A DNA stretch of 64,000 nt from MPNP01 sp965215545 (GTDB taxonomy: Bacteria; Pseudomonadota; Alphaproteobacteria; Rhodobacterales; Rhodobacteraceae), in NCBI GenBank assembly GCA_965215545.1, contig OZ244066.1, positions 744,001 through 808,000 on the forward strand, read 5' to 3'. A program made the position numbers and the translations under genes. This document shows positions 15,854-27,242 of this stretch, piece after piece. Position 1 is the first letter of the stretch, and each line of letters begins with the position of its first letter. The notes beneath the pieces are model-generated. The model saw only the letters and a program-made list of their open reading frames with translations. It was not told where the DNA came from and ran no database searches.

Positions 15854-16933
15854 TCATTCGCCCGTGTGTTCATCGGTGAAGATTGCCAACTGGGCCGCCT
15901 CGACGATCGCCTGCCGTGATGCCAGTTCAAGGCGTTCGAGATTGATCCGGGCATTGATGGCGGTGATGTCGATGAGGTCCTGCAGGAGGGCGTTCACAGT
16001 CTTGGTCTGGCGCAGATCCAGCGTGGCGATGCCCGGATCTGCATAGTGGGTGACCCGGATCCCGAGTTTCTGCAACTCGCTGATCTGGTCAGGGATGGCC
16101 TCGGCATATCCCGACGTCTCGGCCACCACCCGATAGGGTCCGGCATCCGTGGTCGGGATCCGCAGTTCGAGACTCTGCTCGATCAGGGCCAGGGCGGCCT
16201 GCAGACGGGCGGCCCGGGCATCCCGCAGCACCGACTGCGAGAGACCGACCGGCGTCCGGAGTTCATCCTCGGTCAACGCCGCCGGCGGCAACGGATCGAT
16301 CGTGTTGGCAATCAGGCGACTGAGCACCCGATCCAGCCCAGCGGATGACGTGGGCAATGAGGGGACATCGAGTGCGACACCCCAGTCCGTGGTGGGGGTC
16401 GCGTGCCCCCCGAAGTCCGCCAGCTGAGCCCTTTCCTTGCGCAGCCATGCGGCCATCCGTGTTCCACCAGTCCTGACCGGAGCAGCCGTGCCCGATGTCC
16501 AGTCCTCGACCGGTGCCACCAGCTGATCCACCGACATCGGCACCGTCAGTACCGTGCGGGCATTGTGCATGTCGTACTGCAGGCAGGAATCCGGATTCGG
16601 ATCAAAGGCACCACTTTCGGCCCGGGCCCGGATCTCCTCACGCAACCGTTGGGTCTCGATCTGGGCCTTGGCATCCGTGATGCGTTTTGCAGCCTCGACC
16701 TGGCGGTCGAGAAAGTCGCTCAACTGACGGGTCTGGGCCCGCAGGCCCTCGATGATCTCCCGGGCCGCTGTCGTGGTCTCCTGTGTCACATGGGCCCGCG
16801 TCTCGGAATGCTGGCCGGCCACCACCCCGCAGGGACAGCCGGTCGCAAGGAAGGACCAGCCCGGCAGGGGCTGGATCCCCATCAATCCGCTGATGAAAAG
16901 CACCTTGATGACCCCGGGATGGTACCGCATCAT
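15854..16933 (-). CDS. Exported coiled-coil protein of the conjugation block
   Basis: From ATG 16933 the 359-residue protein has an N-terminal hydrophobic stretch (VIKVLFISGLMGIQPLPGW) consistent with a signal peptide. A long heptad-like helix follows (TQETTTAAREIIEGLRAQTR through ERLREEIRARAES), then a globular middle with CLQYDMHNARTVLTVPMSVD. The C-terminal third is again helical, ending INARINLERLELASRQAIVE. I do not recognise the family. Its start overlaps the stop of the preceding exported-protein gene (TGATG), and it lies 24 bases upstream of trbC. This points to a periplasmic part of the transfer apparatus, possibly a VirB5/TrbJ-like minor pilin, but this is only positional and shape-based inference. 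Confidence 0.55.
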   Translation of the reverse strand: MMRYHPGVIKVLFISGLMGIQPLPGWSFLATGCPCGVVAGQHSETRAHVTQETTTAAREIIEGLRAQTRQLSDFLDRQVEAAKRITDAKAQIETQRLREEIRARAESGAFDPNPDSCLQYDMHNARTVLTVPMSVDQLVAPVEDWTSGTAAPVRTGGTRMAAWLRKERAQLADFGGHATPTTDWGVALDVPSLPTSSAGLDRVLSRLIANTIDPLPPAALTEDELRTPVGLSQSVLRDARAARLQAALALIEQSLELRIPTTDAGPYRVVAETSGYAEAIPDQISELQKLGIRVTHYADPGIATLDLRQTKTVNALLQDLIDITAINARINLERLELASRQAIVEAAQLAIFTDEHTGE

Positions 16934-17505
16934 CAATCACCGGTCAGGGCATGCCAGATGGCCCGGATCCCCTGTTTCCCGCTCTGGCGGCCATCGACTG
17001 CAGCCGGCCCGGCTTGACCCTGTTGGGCGGGTCTGGCAGCCGGTCGCTGCCCGGGACGTGCCGCAGTCGGTTCGGATGCGACCTGTGCACGGAGTCCTGG
17101 CAACAGCGTGCCGGTGCCAGCCACAAATCCCGTCAGTGGTGATGTGGTCCTGCGCCATTCCCGCTCGGCAACGGCACAAAACCGACGCAGAAGATTGCCG
17201 GAGGCATCGTGCAGCGGATCAAGGGTGCTGCCAAAGAGCCGGGTCCAGGCCTGGCTGGGGGCGAATGTACCAAGGGGGAGCTGCATGAGAGATCCGAGAC
17301 AGGCAAGGGTCCCCACAGGTGCCGGAGGGGCGATCGAGGCCTCGGCCCGTCGGACTGCATGTTCGATCTGCTCACGGGCGATCCCGCCCACCCGTTGCCG
17401 TGACTCCTCGCTGCAGCGGGGGCTGGTCATGGCAACAGTCCAGTCCGCATGGGCCGGCAGGCCCACGAACACCACCACGATCAAGAGCCAATGACGTCCG
17501 ACCAT
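16933..17505 (-). CDS. Small exported protein of the conjugation block
   Basis: ATG 17505 is chosen because MVGRHWLLIVVVFVGLPAHA is a typical signal peptide. An in-frame ATG 39 bases further upstream would hide it. The mature protein of about 170 residues contains three Cys (SPRCSEE, LACLGS, RFCAVAE), a Gly/Leu segment LGSLMQLPLGTFAPSQAWTR, and a Gln/Pro/Ala-rich tail. The spacing between the signal and the conserved-looking core suggests a periplasmic or outer-membrane role. Its stop overlaps the next start. No family assignment is possible. Confidence 0.55.
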   Translation of the reverse strand: MVGRHWLLIVVVFVGLPAHADWTVAMTSPRCSEESRQRVGGIAREQIEHAVRRAEASIAPPAPVGTLACLGSLMQLPLGTFAPSQAWTRLFGSTLDPLHDASGNLLRRFCAVAEREWRRTTSPLTGFVAGTGTLLPGLRAQVASEPTAARPGQRPAARPAQQGQAGPAAVDGRQSGKQGIRAIWHALTGD

Positions 17506-17651
17506 ATCCGACTCCCGTGGATCGCTGCACCGGGTGCACACCACACGATGATGACGAAACCACCAAACAGTCGGAATGACGACCAGCGGTTTCCTTGTGG
17601 AGAAGTGTCAATCGATGATCGCTGACTGCCTCGATCCGGAGCCGGGAGGCC

Positions 17652-19136
<1,485 letters not shown>

Positions 19137-19503
19137 GGCCTTCTCCTCCATCCCGGCGTCCACAACATCCGCCGGGTCACCGCCGTCAATTCCGGCCTGA
19201 TCATCGCTCCGGTCATGGCCCTGTATCCGATGGATCCTTGTCACCATGATAAATGGCCCCACTGCCACTCTGAGGTGCGGCACTCGGTGACCCGTCTTCG
19301 CCCACCCGCGCCGCTTGTCGGCCCCCTGGCAGCTCCATCGCGTCAATCGCGAACATAGCGAGGCCCGCAGGGTCCGGCAAGACCGCGGTCCGGGATGGGG
19401 AGCGATTCTCCCATGGCTGACTTTTACCGACATGTCCCGACGTGCCCCGGCTCCTGACCCGCTTCGGCCGCATCAGGCCACGCGTGCCAGGCGGAGCCCG
19501 TTG
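19137..19503. other. Upstream region of glpK, no gene
   Basis: This stretch holds the leader of glpK and no convincing coding frame. It includes a short run, TTGTCACCATGATAAATGGC near 19239, that is less GC-rich than its surroundings and may mark the promoter area. Confidence 0.35.
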
Positions 19504-20480
19504 TCATTGACGGACCGGACAGTCCCGGGCGGTCGCCATGGCGACCGCCATCCGGGACCAGGCCGCATCCAACCGGTCCGACTTGAGGAAGGCCAGGACA
19601 CCCGTCCCGCCCGCGCGGCCCCAGCTGGCCCCCGAAGTGTCCGACCGGCGCGTCATGCGGACCCCGACAAGGGTTGGGTTGGCCGCCGCGACGGTCCCGC
19701 TCGCCATGGGGACATTGGCATCCCGTGCCGCCCTGTCGCCCCTGCGGGCCCGGGTGTTGCGACCGAGAGAGATCATGATCCATTGTGGGCCGATGACGGC
19801 CCGGATCGCGTCATGGGCCGGGCGGCCCTCCGTCGGCTGGCGGAGGCGGTCGCGCCGGGCGTCGATCCCCGTGCCCGCCCCATGGGTCTCCCCAGGCCGT
19901 CTCGCCGTCCGGGTCGCAACCCAGTCCCGGCCCGACTTGCTGCCCGCCCCGCAGGCAGCGGCCGCCCCGGAGGCTGGACCCGATGCCAGCCGTCCGGGGC
20001 GCCTGCAACCCGGGCTGACCTGTGCAGGAAAGGACCCGGTGTCCTTCGCACCCCGCTCCCTCTTGCCAGGGGGCCACGGCCACCAGCGTCAGGCGGCGTC
20101 CCGCGGCCCTGGCCTGCCCCACCCGGTGCCAGACCCCAAGGGGTGATCTCTTCAGGGCACTGATCGGTCGCTGGCGGCCCGTCCTGCCGGTCGCGGGCCG
20201 GCGGGCCTCTGGCCGCTGGGGCCGGATCGACCCGTTGGCATCGCGCCCGGCCACCCCGCCGCCAGCCCCGCGCAAGGTCCTGTCCCGCCCGTGTCGCGGC
20301 ACCCATCCGCACCATGACGCCGCCGGCGGCGTCATGGTGCGCTGTCGTCGCGGGATGCAGGGGCTCGTCTGAACGGATAGCGTCCAGCCTCCGGTCGCCC
20401 CATCGCTTGCCGGAGGGTGCCTCCGTGTCCCCATGGGCCGTGTCCCCGTGCGCATCCAGACGCGTGCCCACAGCCCCGGC
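19504..20480 (-). pseudogene. ISKra4-like transposase remnant
   Basis: The best-preserved part is the C-terminus at 19504-19776. Read leftwards it gives VPMASGTVAAANPTLVGVRM, TRRSDTSGASWGRAGGTGVL and AFLKSDRLDAAWSRMAVAMA. This parallels the ISKra4-family pattern 'lPIGSGvvEAa.k.LV..RlkrSG..W...gg..vL.fR.l..SdRfd.AW'. Upstream (to about 20480) only GC-rich frames interrupted by stops remain, so the 5' limit is a guess. No terminal repeats were found. Confidence 0.45.
20308..20341. repeat. Perfect 34-bp palindrome
   Basis: The left arm CGCACCATGACGCCGCC (20308-20324) is followed immediately by its exact reverse complement (20325-20341). There is no spacer and no T-run, so it is not a standard intrinsic terminator. 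As single-stranded DNA it would form a strong hairpin. It lies inside the decayed IS region between glpK and the TrlF/AlbA pair. Confidence 0.85.
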
Positions 20481-21433
20481 CCCGTCTGATCACCCCCCTG
20501 AGGATCAGGCTGCTCACAGACGGCCCCGGCCCGCCGAACCGCTGCCCGAGGTCCGCCCACGCGCGCGGGCCTGCCCGCCAGCCTGGCGACGGTGCCGAAC
20601 AGCGTCGCGGTCGGCCCGCGCGAGGCGGGAGCACGGCGATCGCTCTTCCCCTCATGCTCGATGGACGGGGGGCAGTCATCCAGAGCTTCGCATGGCCGCC
20701 AGTGTCGCCGATGGATGGGGATCAGGCCGGCCATCCGGCCTGCGGCAGCGCGGCGGGCGCTCGCGGCCCGGGGTCGGGATCGCATGGGGGGGATCCGCCG
20801 CGAACGCCGTGGCCAGAGCACGGGTGCGATCCGTCTCTGGCCGCCGGGCCGTCGCTGCCGCCTTGCGGGTCACGGTGCCAGGGCGTCAGGATCGGGGGCT
20901 GGCGGCGGGCGGCCATGTCGGTGGGGGTCTCCCCCTGGGGTGGTGACGACCTCTCTTGTCCTGGCAAGGGGTGGTGGCGAGTGTCGATGTGTCATCGGAG
21001 GGCTCCTGTTGTGTCCTCCACAGGCGGAGGGGTTCTGATGGGGAGCCCTCGACCCGGTTCCCGGTCACAAACCCGGGGACTTCGCCGGGCCGATCGGGTG
21101 GATTGACCACCCGGACGGTGGCATGGATCGGTGCGGCTGCGCAACATGCGGGCAACAGGGTGGATGTTGCGCCGCAACGCGGATCGGGGGCGAAGGCGAT
21201 CTTGGCAGATCACCGATGATCAGGGACTGGCAGATTTCCGAGTCCGCCATACGAGGATCACACCCTCCGGGATGGCCTTTTCGTGGCCCTGCGGCCCTTG
21301 GGCCCGGGTGATGGCGGCCACAATCGGATCCTTGTGGGCACCGGGATCCACGCAGGCACTCCCTTCCGACATTGGCATGCCCTCCATGATGGCCTCTTCA
21401 GGTCCGGCGTTGGGTCCTGTCTGCAGGGACAGG
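20481..21433. other. GC-rich decayed region, no gene recognised
   Basis: Frames on both strands here are Arg/Gly/Pro-rich and typical of translated GC-rich non-coding DNA. A short - strand frame near 21220-21400 (EEAIMEGMPMSEGSACVDPG) looks slightly more protein-like but has no good start. The region is probably old transposon debris. Confidence 0.35.
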
Positions 21434-22660
21434 TCAATCCATGATGGTTTTGGGGCCTTGGGCAAGCAGTCGAAGGGTGAACCTCTCATCATGCTCGATC
21501 AGTTCGGGATCGGTGCCGTTGTGTTCGTTCATACCCTTGATGATCTTCCGGGGGATCCCCATCCCCATATATTCGAGATACCGGTACTGAAGCATCACGT
21601 TTTTCAGGAGATGATTTCGTGTCGAGCTGTTTCCAGCTCGCATCCGTTCTGGTGTGACACCGTTGGGCAGCCGTCCCGGCGAGACGATTTCCAGGCGGTC
21701 CCTGTAGACGGCCAGTTTGATATCGGTGTTGGTGAGTTGGTAATCACGGTGAATGAGGGCATTGACGATGCCCTCGCGGAGGACGTCGCTGGGGTAGATC
21801 GGTCGTTGCAGACGTCTCCCGCCTTGCGATATGACGGTCGTGCCCGTGTTGCGTTGTACGAAAGCCAGGGCCTGCTCGACCAGGCCGTTATCGACGATCT
21901 CGCTGGGTGGGTTCAGCAAGGGAATCATGGGACCATGCAGGGTCATTCGTTCCTGCATATCATAGTCCATTTCGGTTCCGGGATAGGCGACGGCATCGAT
22001 GCCTGCTTGCGGCAGAAACCGTTTTGGTTTCGTGCCGAATAACAGCAAACCGCCCACGGTGACACCGTCCCGGGTCATGATATCCGTGTTGACAAGAAGT
22101 GTCCGCCAGGCATCCGCATCATCGCCGGCAGGGACATCCTGACCACGGATGTTGCCGAAATAGTCCTGCAGGCGCCGCAGGTCCAGCTCCGCGAACGTCG
22201 TGCCTGATACAGGTCGGAGGTCAGTTCGCATCAGACCTCTCTGCTGAAACAGGCGCGCAAGCTCTTCCTGCGATGCGTCCCGACTTTGCGAGCCGACACG
22301 GATCAGGTATCTGTTGGTGCTGTTATGCCAGAGTGCATGTACGGCATACCCATGCGTCACGCGGATGATGGCCATGTCCTTGCCATCCTCGAGGTCATGG
22401 ATCATTTCGAAAAACGGATTGATCGGCGGTCGGATCTTGTCACGGCAGACATTGACGACCCATTCCTCGAGATTATCCCGGGTCAGGCCCATGATGGACC
22501 CATCATCCTCGACACCGAGCAGCACCATACCGCCCTGGAGGTTTGTCAAGGCGACGAGTTCCTTGGCGAGATCCTTCGGTTGCAGATCGTCCCTCTTGAA
22601 TTCCACGCCGGAATTCTCGCCATTCTTGATGATTTCCAGCAGTTCGGTCTGCGTCGTCAT
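21434..22660 (-). CDS. AlbA_2/Schlafen-domain ATP-binding protein
   Basis: The 408-residue protein starts with the AlbA_2 (Schlafen) fold: NGENSGVEFKRDDLQPKDLA (residues 13-32), then LVALTNLQGGMVLLGVEDDG. It has the C-terminal divergent ATPase module of the family (YPSDVLREGIVNALIHRDYQ near 290-309 and GRLPNGVTPERMRAG). Such proteins are found as nucleic-acid-associated regulators and as effectors in anti-phage systems. The start lies 3 bases after the stop of the TrlF-like gene, so the two are almost certainly one transcript. The C-terminus (RFTLRLLAQGPK) is complete. Confidence 0.85.
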   Translation of the reverse strand: MTTQTELLEIIKNGENSGVEFKRDDLQPKDLAKELVALTNLQGGMVLLGVEDDGSIMGLTRDNLEEWVVNVCRDKIRPPINPFFEMIHDLEDGKDMAIIRVTHGYAVHALWHNSTNRYLIRVGSQSRDASQEELARLFQQRGLMRTDLRPVSGTTFAELDLRRLQDYFGNIRGQDVPAGDDADAWRTLLVNTDIMTRDGVTVGGLLLFGTKPKRFLPQAGIDAVAYPGTEMDYDMQERMTLHGPMIPLLNPPSEIVDNGLVEQALAFVQRNTGTTVISQGGRRLQRPIYPSDVLREGIVNALIHRDYQLTNTDIKLAVYRDRLEIVSPGRLPNGVTPERMRAGNSSTRNHLLKNVMLQYRYLEYMGMGIPRKIIKGMNEHNGTDPELIEHDERFTLRLLAQGPKTIMD

Positions 22661-22663
22661 GGC

Positions 22664-25366
22664 CTAGAACCCATATTTGGAGCGGCGCATCTCAAATGCA
22701 TCCTTGCCTCCCTCGAGAATTTCCTCGACCAATTCGCGGACAGGTCCGGAGTCGATGGAGGCCATGTGTTCGGAAGCAATCCGTGCCTGACCACTCACCC
22801 CACCTGTTGCAGTCAGGCCAAGGATCAATTCGGCATCGCCGAGGACAGGGATGTTGGCATTATGTGTCGAGAAGATGAACTGGCGGCAGTGCTTTTCCTT
22901 CCGCATGATCGGGACCACTCCCTCCGTGACGAAGCGGTTGTCAAGATCGTCTTCGGGCTGATCGACGACCAGCGGTGCATTCAAATTCGACTCCAGCAAG
23001 AGAAGCAGCAAAGCGGCTGTTGCCTTCTGGCCAGTCGAGAGAGTTTCGAGCCTTTGCCAGTTGGCCGGCTCCCCATCGGGAGCCGTGTTGAGCTTGATTT
23101 CCGTTGTCGGGGGCAATTCCAGTTCCTCGATACGCATGAACAGTTCCCGATCAGCCTTCGCAATCCGCTCAGCCGCACCGGACGGGAGTCCGTAATGCGA
23201 AATGAGGGATTCCTTGCCCTCCCTGCACCGTTGCGCAAGGTCCCGCAAGGATAACTGGTCGATATCATGCAGACATCGTAGCGCGGTTTTAAGGTGACCC
23301 CCGACCACCTCACGCAGGAGGTCTTCAAGGGATTCACGATTTCCGGCCATGGTCACACTGACATCGACGCGGTCACGAAGCTTCCCGGAGACATGCCTCG
23401 CTGCGTCATTGACTTGTCTGTACTCGGATGCCTTGAGGTCTTCCCACTCGATCAGAAGCTTGATGCGCTGTGCCTTGTGCGTGTCACGTTCGCGTCTGAG
23501 GCGTTCCATTCTGTCATTCAGTGGACGCAATTCCTCAATCTGCTCACGCAACTGAATGAATTCCGAGCCGTCGATCCTCGATTTCTGAAGTTCGCGGAGG
23601 AGGTCTTCGTATCTCTCTTCGATTGCAATCCTGCGCTCGCCCCAGCGCAACCTGGTCTGCGCAATCCCCCGACAGGCCTCTGTGAGGGCAGCACCAAACT
23701 GTTCTGCGAGGGCGTTCAGTTTCCTGCCGAGTTCTTCAAGAGTTCCCTCGATTTCGGACAAGGTGTCGGCGTTCGGCAGACCTTCGAGGGCCCTGCTGGA
23801 CACCAGTGCGGTGTCGACAGGCAATTCCTCGATCAGTTCGTTTTTCAGGTCACTGTAGGCCTTGATGCGTTCGTTCAGAATGTCGAACAGCCGCTCTTCA
23901 CGAACGAGTTGACTCTTTTCCTTCAGCCGCTCTTCGAGGCCAGCCTGCTGGAATCGCATCTGCATCTCCTCAAGGCCCGGGAGTGCCGCGACGCGCTCCT
24001 CGAGACGCTCAAGTTCGCGATGGGTATCAACGATCCGACGGCGCGAATGATCCAGTTCAACCTGAATCTGTGATTTCCGCCCTGAAAGAGTGGGGTCTCG
24101 TTCGACGAAACGCTCCAACAGACGTGTGCGCTTCACCGGGCTTTTCGTGAGTTCGGATATCTCGTGCTGTCCGAAGACTTCCACACCTGGCATCACATCA
24201 CTCGGTGACAGGGTGAGGACGTCTCCCGCATGATCCCTGACAACAGGTGGATTGGGCACCGTTCTCTCGATCGTGTAGCAGCGTCTGGACGGCTTGTGTG
24301 ATCGGACCAGCAACGAGACCCTGGTCCCGGGTTGCAGGACATGTTTGATCATGCCCTGATGCATCTTTCGTGCATCGTCACCCAGAGGATCGAGACCGAG
24401 CACATAGCGAATGCTCTCGATCATCGTTGATTTTCCGGCACCGCGCCCACCGACCAGCACATTCAGGTTTTCATTGAAGTGCACGAAAGTATCGTGGAGG
24501 AAACCGCCTTCCCAACCCATCGCAAGGAACTCGGCATGAGGATCGGGTTCCGGATCACTGTGCAGACGAATGCGGGAATCCGGATCAAGAAACGCCTGCC
24601 TGAACGCCTCGACGGACACGGAGGACATCTTGATGCAGCATGATACACTGGTCTTCTTGAGATCATCCGGACCATTGACATCCGACGCATTCAGTATGGC
24701 AACAGGGCGTTGACGCCTGTGCCGGTCATCCCTGTTCTGAAGGATCGACTTGATCCCATCCGGTGCATTGTCCACGGGCCCCGGCAGTGCGCAGGCATGC
24801 AGGTCGGGATGTCTCCAGGCATTGATCCGCGTTTTCCCTGAGAGTTTTTTCAGCAGGCCGCCGGTGGACGCGGCATGGGCAGCGATACAGACCGCTCCCC
24901 ACTCCCTCGCAGCCTCGAGCAATTCAACGGAATCCTTGTTGCCAATCGGGGACGCTTCACTGGTCTCGTGGATACCACAATTCCCGATATAGCGCTCAAG
25001 GCGTTCATCCTTGTCAGGATCGAACAGGCACAGAAAATGGACACCGTCTTTCGTGACGGCCTCAAAACCGCTGAACGCATGAAGATTCGCTCTGCGCGCT
25101 GCGTGGACAAGGCTGGCCGAATGTTTGACGCGGTAGTGATCCGTAACCGCTATGACCTCGATTCCGGTATCAAGGCAGGTCTCAACGATTGCAGAATTGT
25201 ATTCGTCTTCGGACCGGAAGGCAGTCGATATGCTGTGCCTCTCGAGATAGGCGAACGGATTGACCTGAAGGGCACACCGGTAAAACCGTGCACCGCTCGG
25301 TAAATCAAGCGCACGCTGCATCTGATCCGCAATCGAATGCGCGCAGCCTGTCGTCACCGCAGTCAT
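22664..25366 (-). CDS. TrlF-like PHP-phosphoesterase / SMC-like ATPase
   Basis: From ATG 25366 the protein has 900 residues. Residues 60-170 form a PHP phosphoesterase domain (EVIAVTDHYRVKHSASLVHA, HAFSGFEAV, AAHAAS), though some metal-binding His positions may be altered. Walker A is NVLVGGRGAGKSTMIES (about 302-318). A long coiled coil spans about 430-720. The ABC/SMC signature is LSTGQKATAALLLL, and Walker B is PLVVDQPEDDLDNRFV, followed by FIFSTHNANIPV. This domain order matches TrlF-type proteins, which fuse a predicted nucleic-acid phosphoesterase to a RecN/SMC-like ATPase and are seen in defence islands. It is followed immediately by the AlbA_2 gene. An upstream in-frame start at 25609 would add a basic, unconvincing extension. 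Confidence 0.85.
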   Translation of the reverse strand: MTAVTTGCAHSIADQMQRALDLPSGARFYRCALQVNPFAYLERHSISTAFRSEDEYNSAIVETCLDTGIEVIAVTDHYRVKHSASLVHAARRANLHAFSGFEAVTKDGVHFLCLFDPDKDERLERYIGNCGIHETSEASPIGNKDSVELLEAAREWGAVCIAAHAASTGGLLKKLSGKTRINAWRHPDLHACALPGPVDNAPDGIKSILQNRDDRHRRQRPVAILNASDVNGPDDLKKTSVSCCIKMSSVSVEAFRQAFLDPDSRIRLHSDPEPDPHAEFLAMGWEGGFLHDTFVHFNENLNVLVGGRGAGKSTMIESIRYVLGLDPLGDDARKMHQGMIKHVLQPGTRVSLLVRSHKPSRRCYTIERTVPNPPVVRDHAGDVLTLSPSDVMPGVEVFGQHEISELTKSPVKRTRLLERFVERDPTLSGRKSQIQVELDHSRRRIVDTHRELERLEERVAALPGLEEMQMRFQQAGLEERLKEKSQLVREERLFDILNERIKAYSDLKNELIEELPVDTALVSSRALEGLPNADTLSEIEGTLEELGRKLNALAEQFGAALTEACRGIAQTRLRWGERRIAIEERYEDLLRELQKSRIDGSEFIQLREQIEELRPLNDRMERLRRERDTHKAQRIKLLIEWEDLKASEYRQVNDAARHVSGKLRDRVDVSVTMAGNRESLEDLLREVVGGHLKTALRCLHDIDQLSLRDLAQRCREGKESLISHYGLPSGAAERIAKADRELFMRIEELELPPTTEIKLNTAPDGEPANWQRLETLSTGQKATAALLLLLLESNLNAPLVVDQPEDDLDNRFVTEGVVPIMRKEKHCRQFIFSTHNANIPVLGDAELILGLTATGGVSGQARIASEHMASIDSGPVRELVEEILEGGKDAFEMRRSKYGF

Positions 25367-25727
25367 CCGCGATTCTCCACTGCGTCCACTGTGCCGCGCC
25401 TTGTTTCTATCACGAAGGGCCCTTTGCAGAGGATATGTCACGTGATCGAAGTCCGCAATCCGGTCCAGAGACTGCGTCTTTCGCCTGGCAAGCTGTTCCG
25501 GAGTCCGGGCATCCGATGCAAATCGGTTCGATACACATATCGGTCCAACCCCTTCAGGCCTCATGCCCAGTCTGTCTTCTGTCCATCCATCAACCGCATC
25601 ATGGCCCAAGGTGTGGAGTCAACCATACCCTGCGGTATCGGGTCAAGGGTCATGATCAATGCGCATGACCCGGTGCGCAGTCATCTACAGCATGAGTATC
25701 TACTCACCCCTTCTTTGGGGTGTGTGC
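25367..25727. promoter_or_regulatory. Leader of the TrlF-like operon
   Basis: This 360-base stretch upstream of the two-gene unit must contain its promoter. GTGGAGAATCGCGG precedes the start codon. No unambiguous -35/-10 pair was identified. The right end abuts the IS256 remnant. Confidence 0.35.
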
Positions 25728-27091
25728 GGGATTGTCCCGAAGTCTGTTGAAACTTTCAAATCAGGGTGGTGTTGCTTCCACCTGAGCTTTCGGGGCTCGG
25801 GATCACCTGTAATTTGAAAGGAACCAACACCATGGCACGATCTACCACACCGTCCAGCCCGTCTGCCACCCCATCCTGCCCATCGCCTGACCTTGCGGCC
25901 GGCACCGCAGGATATCCACAAGAGTTTTGAACGGTTCGGCCTGACAGCCGGCATCGATGCCCTGGCCCCGAGGCTGGATGAGGATGTCACGGACCCCCGG
26001 GTGAGCGCACCCGCCACAACGCTGACAAGCCCGGGCGACCCCCGGGGCACGACCCCGACCCGGGGTCGTGCCGCCATGGCGGCACGGTGGCCCTGAGCGC
26101 CCCCGGGTGCGCTGAGGGCCAGTGGCGAGGCGATGACGCTGCCGAGCTGGGCGGCCCTCCAGGACCGCCCGCGCCTTGGTCTCAGTGTGGTCAATGCCAT
26201 GCTGGGCGGGGTGGCCACCCGCACGTCGGGTCGGGTCGTCCGTCCCGCCGAGGCCCAGCTCCCGTCCGGCCCTGGCCATGGGCTGGCGACGTCCACGGTG
26301 TCCCGCCGCGACAAGGCGCGCCCGGAGGCCCGGTTCCAGGCATGGATGGGCGCGGACCTGTCTGACCTGGATCGGGTGGCCATCGCGATCGACGGGCGGC
26401 ACCGGCATGACGGGCGGCTGATGATCGGAGCCAGTTGCTGATCAGGACTGGGGGCATCGATGTCGAAGGCCACAAGCACCCGCTCGGTCGCAGCGCGGGG
26501 GCCACCGAGACCGCCGCCACCGGGCCGGCCCCCGGGATGATCTCATCAAGCGGGGCCTTGATCCCGCCCCACCCCGCCTCGTCATCGTCCCCCCGCCTCG
26601 TCATCGTCGATGGGGCCAAGGCCCTCAGTGCCGTCCTGCGGCGCACCTTCGGGGCCGACGTTCCCATCCAGCGCTGTCAGATCCCCTCCCTTCACATCCA
26701 TGGGGCCCGCACCAGCATCGACCGCCGGCCCGACCCCTTGCCGGCCGCAGTCCGGGCGGCTCTCCGGAAGCCCCGGGCCGGCCGGCGGACCGGCGTCCGT
26801 CGCTCGCCAGCACCAACAGCATTGATGCACGGCCCAGTGTCGGGCGGCCGACCTGTCGGAATGTCAAACGCTGGCGCCATGCCAGGATGGGGCTGCGGTG
26901 GACGCAAGCAGGCATGCTTGAGGCCCAGAAGGGCTTTTGGCGTCGCACTGCCGAACAGCAGCGTCCTCTCCTCAGGGAGGCCCGCGCCCGCCACCGGCGA
27001 AGCCATCACCTTGACACGCTCCAGGACGCCGCATTGACCCCATGACCGGCAGCACCATTCCGATGCGTTTCAACAGGGAATGGGACATCCC
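25728..27091 (+). mobile_element. Decayed IS256-family element with inverted repeats
   Basis: The left end GGGATTGTCCCGAAGTCTGT (from 25728, continuing TGAAAC) and the right end at 27067-27091 (reverse complement GGGATGTCCCATTCCCTGTT, then GAAAC) form an imperfect inverted repeat of about 25 bp. The 1.36-kb span is normal for IS256-family elements. The transposase can be followed through several frames: FERFGLTAGIDALAPRLDED, then LGLSVVNAMLGGVATRTSGR, QAWMGADLSDLDRVAIAIDG, RLVIVDGAKALSAVLRRTFG, ADVPIQRCQ, and LRWTQAGMLEAQKGF. Multiple frameshifts and stops make it inactive. It is the best-preserved of three related copies here (others near 975-1450 and 28830-29000). Confidence 0.8.
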
Positions 27092-27242
27092 CCTCCCAGT
27101 GCTTACGGCCCTTGTTATATCGCTGCCTGAAGATTCTCAGAAAATTTCTGACTGACCTTGCCACCGAAAGCAGAAAGAAAGTGATCAAGAATCAGATTTT
27201 TGGGCAGGGCAAGATGGGGATGAATGGGATGTGTAGTGGAGC

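Noticed and set aside
21220..21492. 90-codon - strand frame downstream of the AlbA_2 gene
   Set aside because: Slightly protein-like but begins inside the AlbA_2 gene and has no ribosome binding site.
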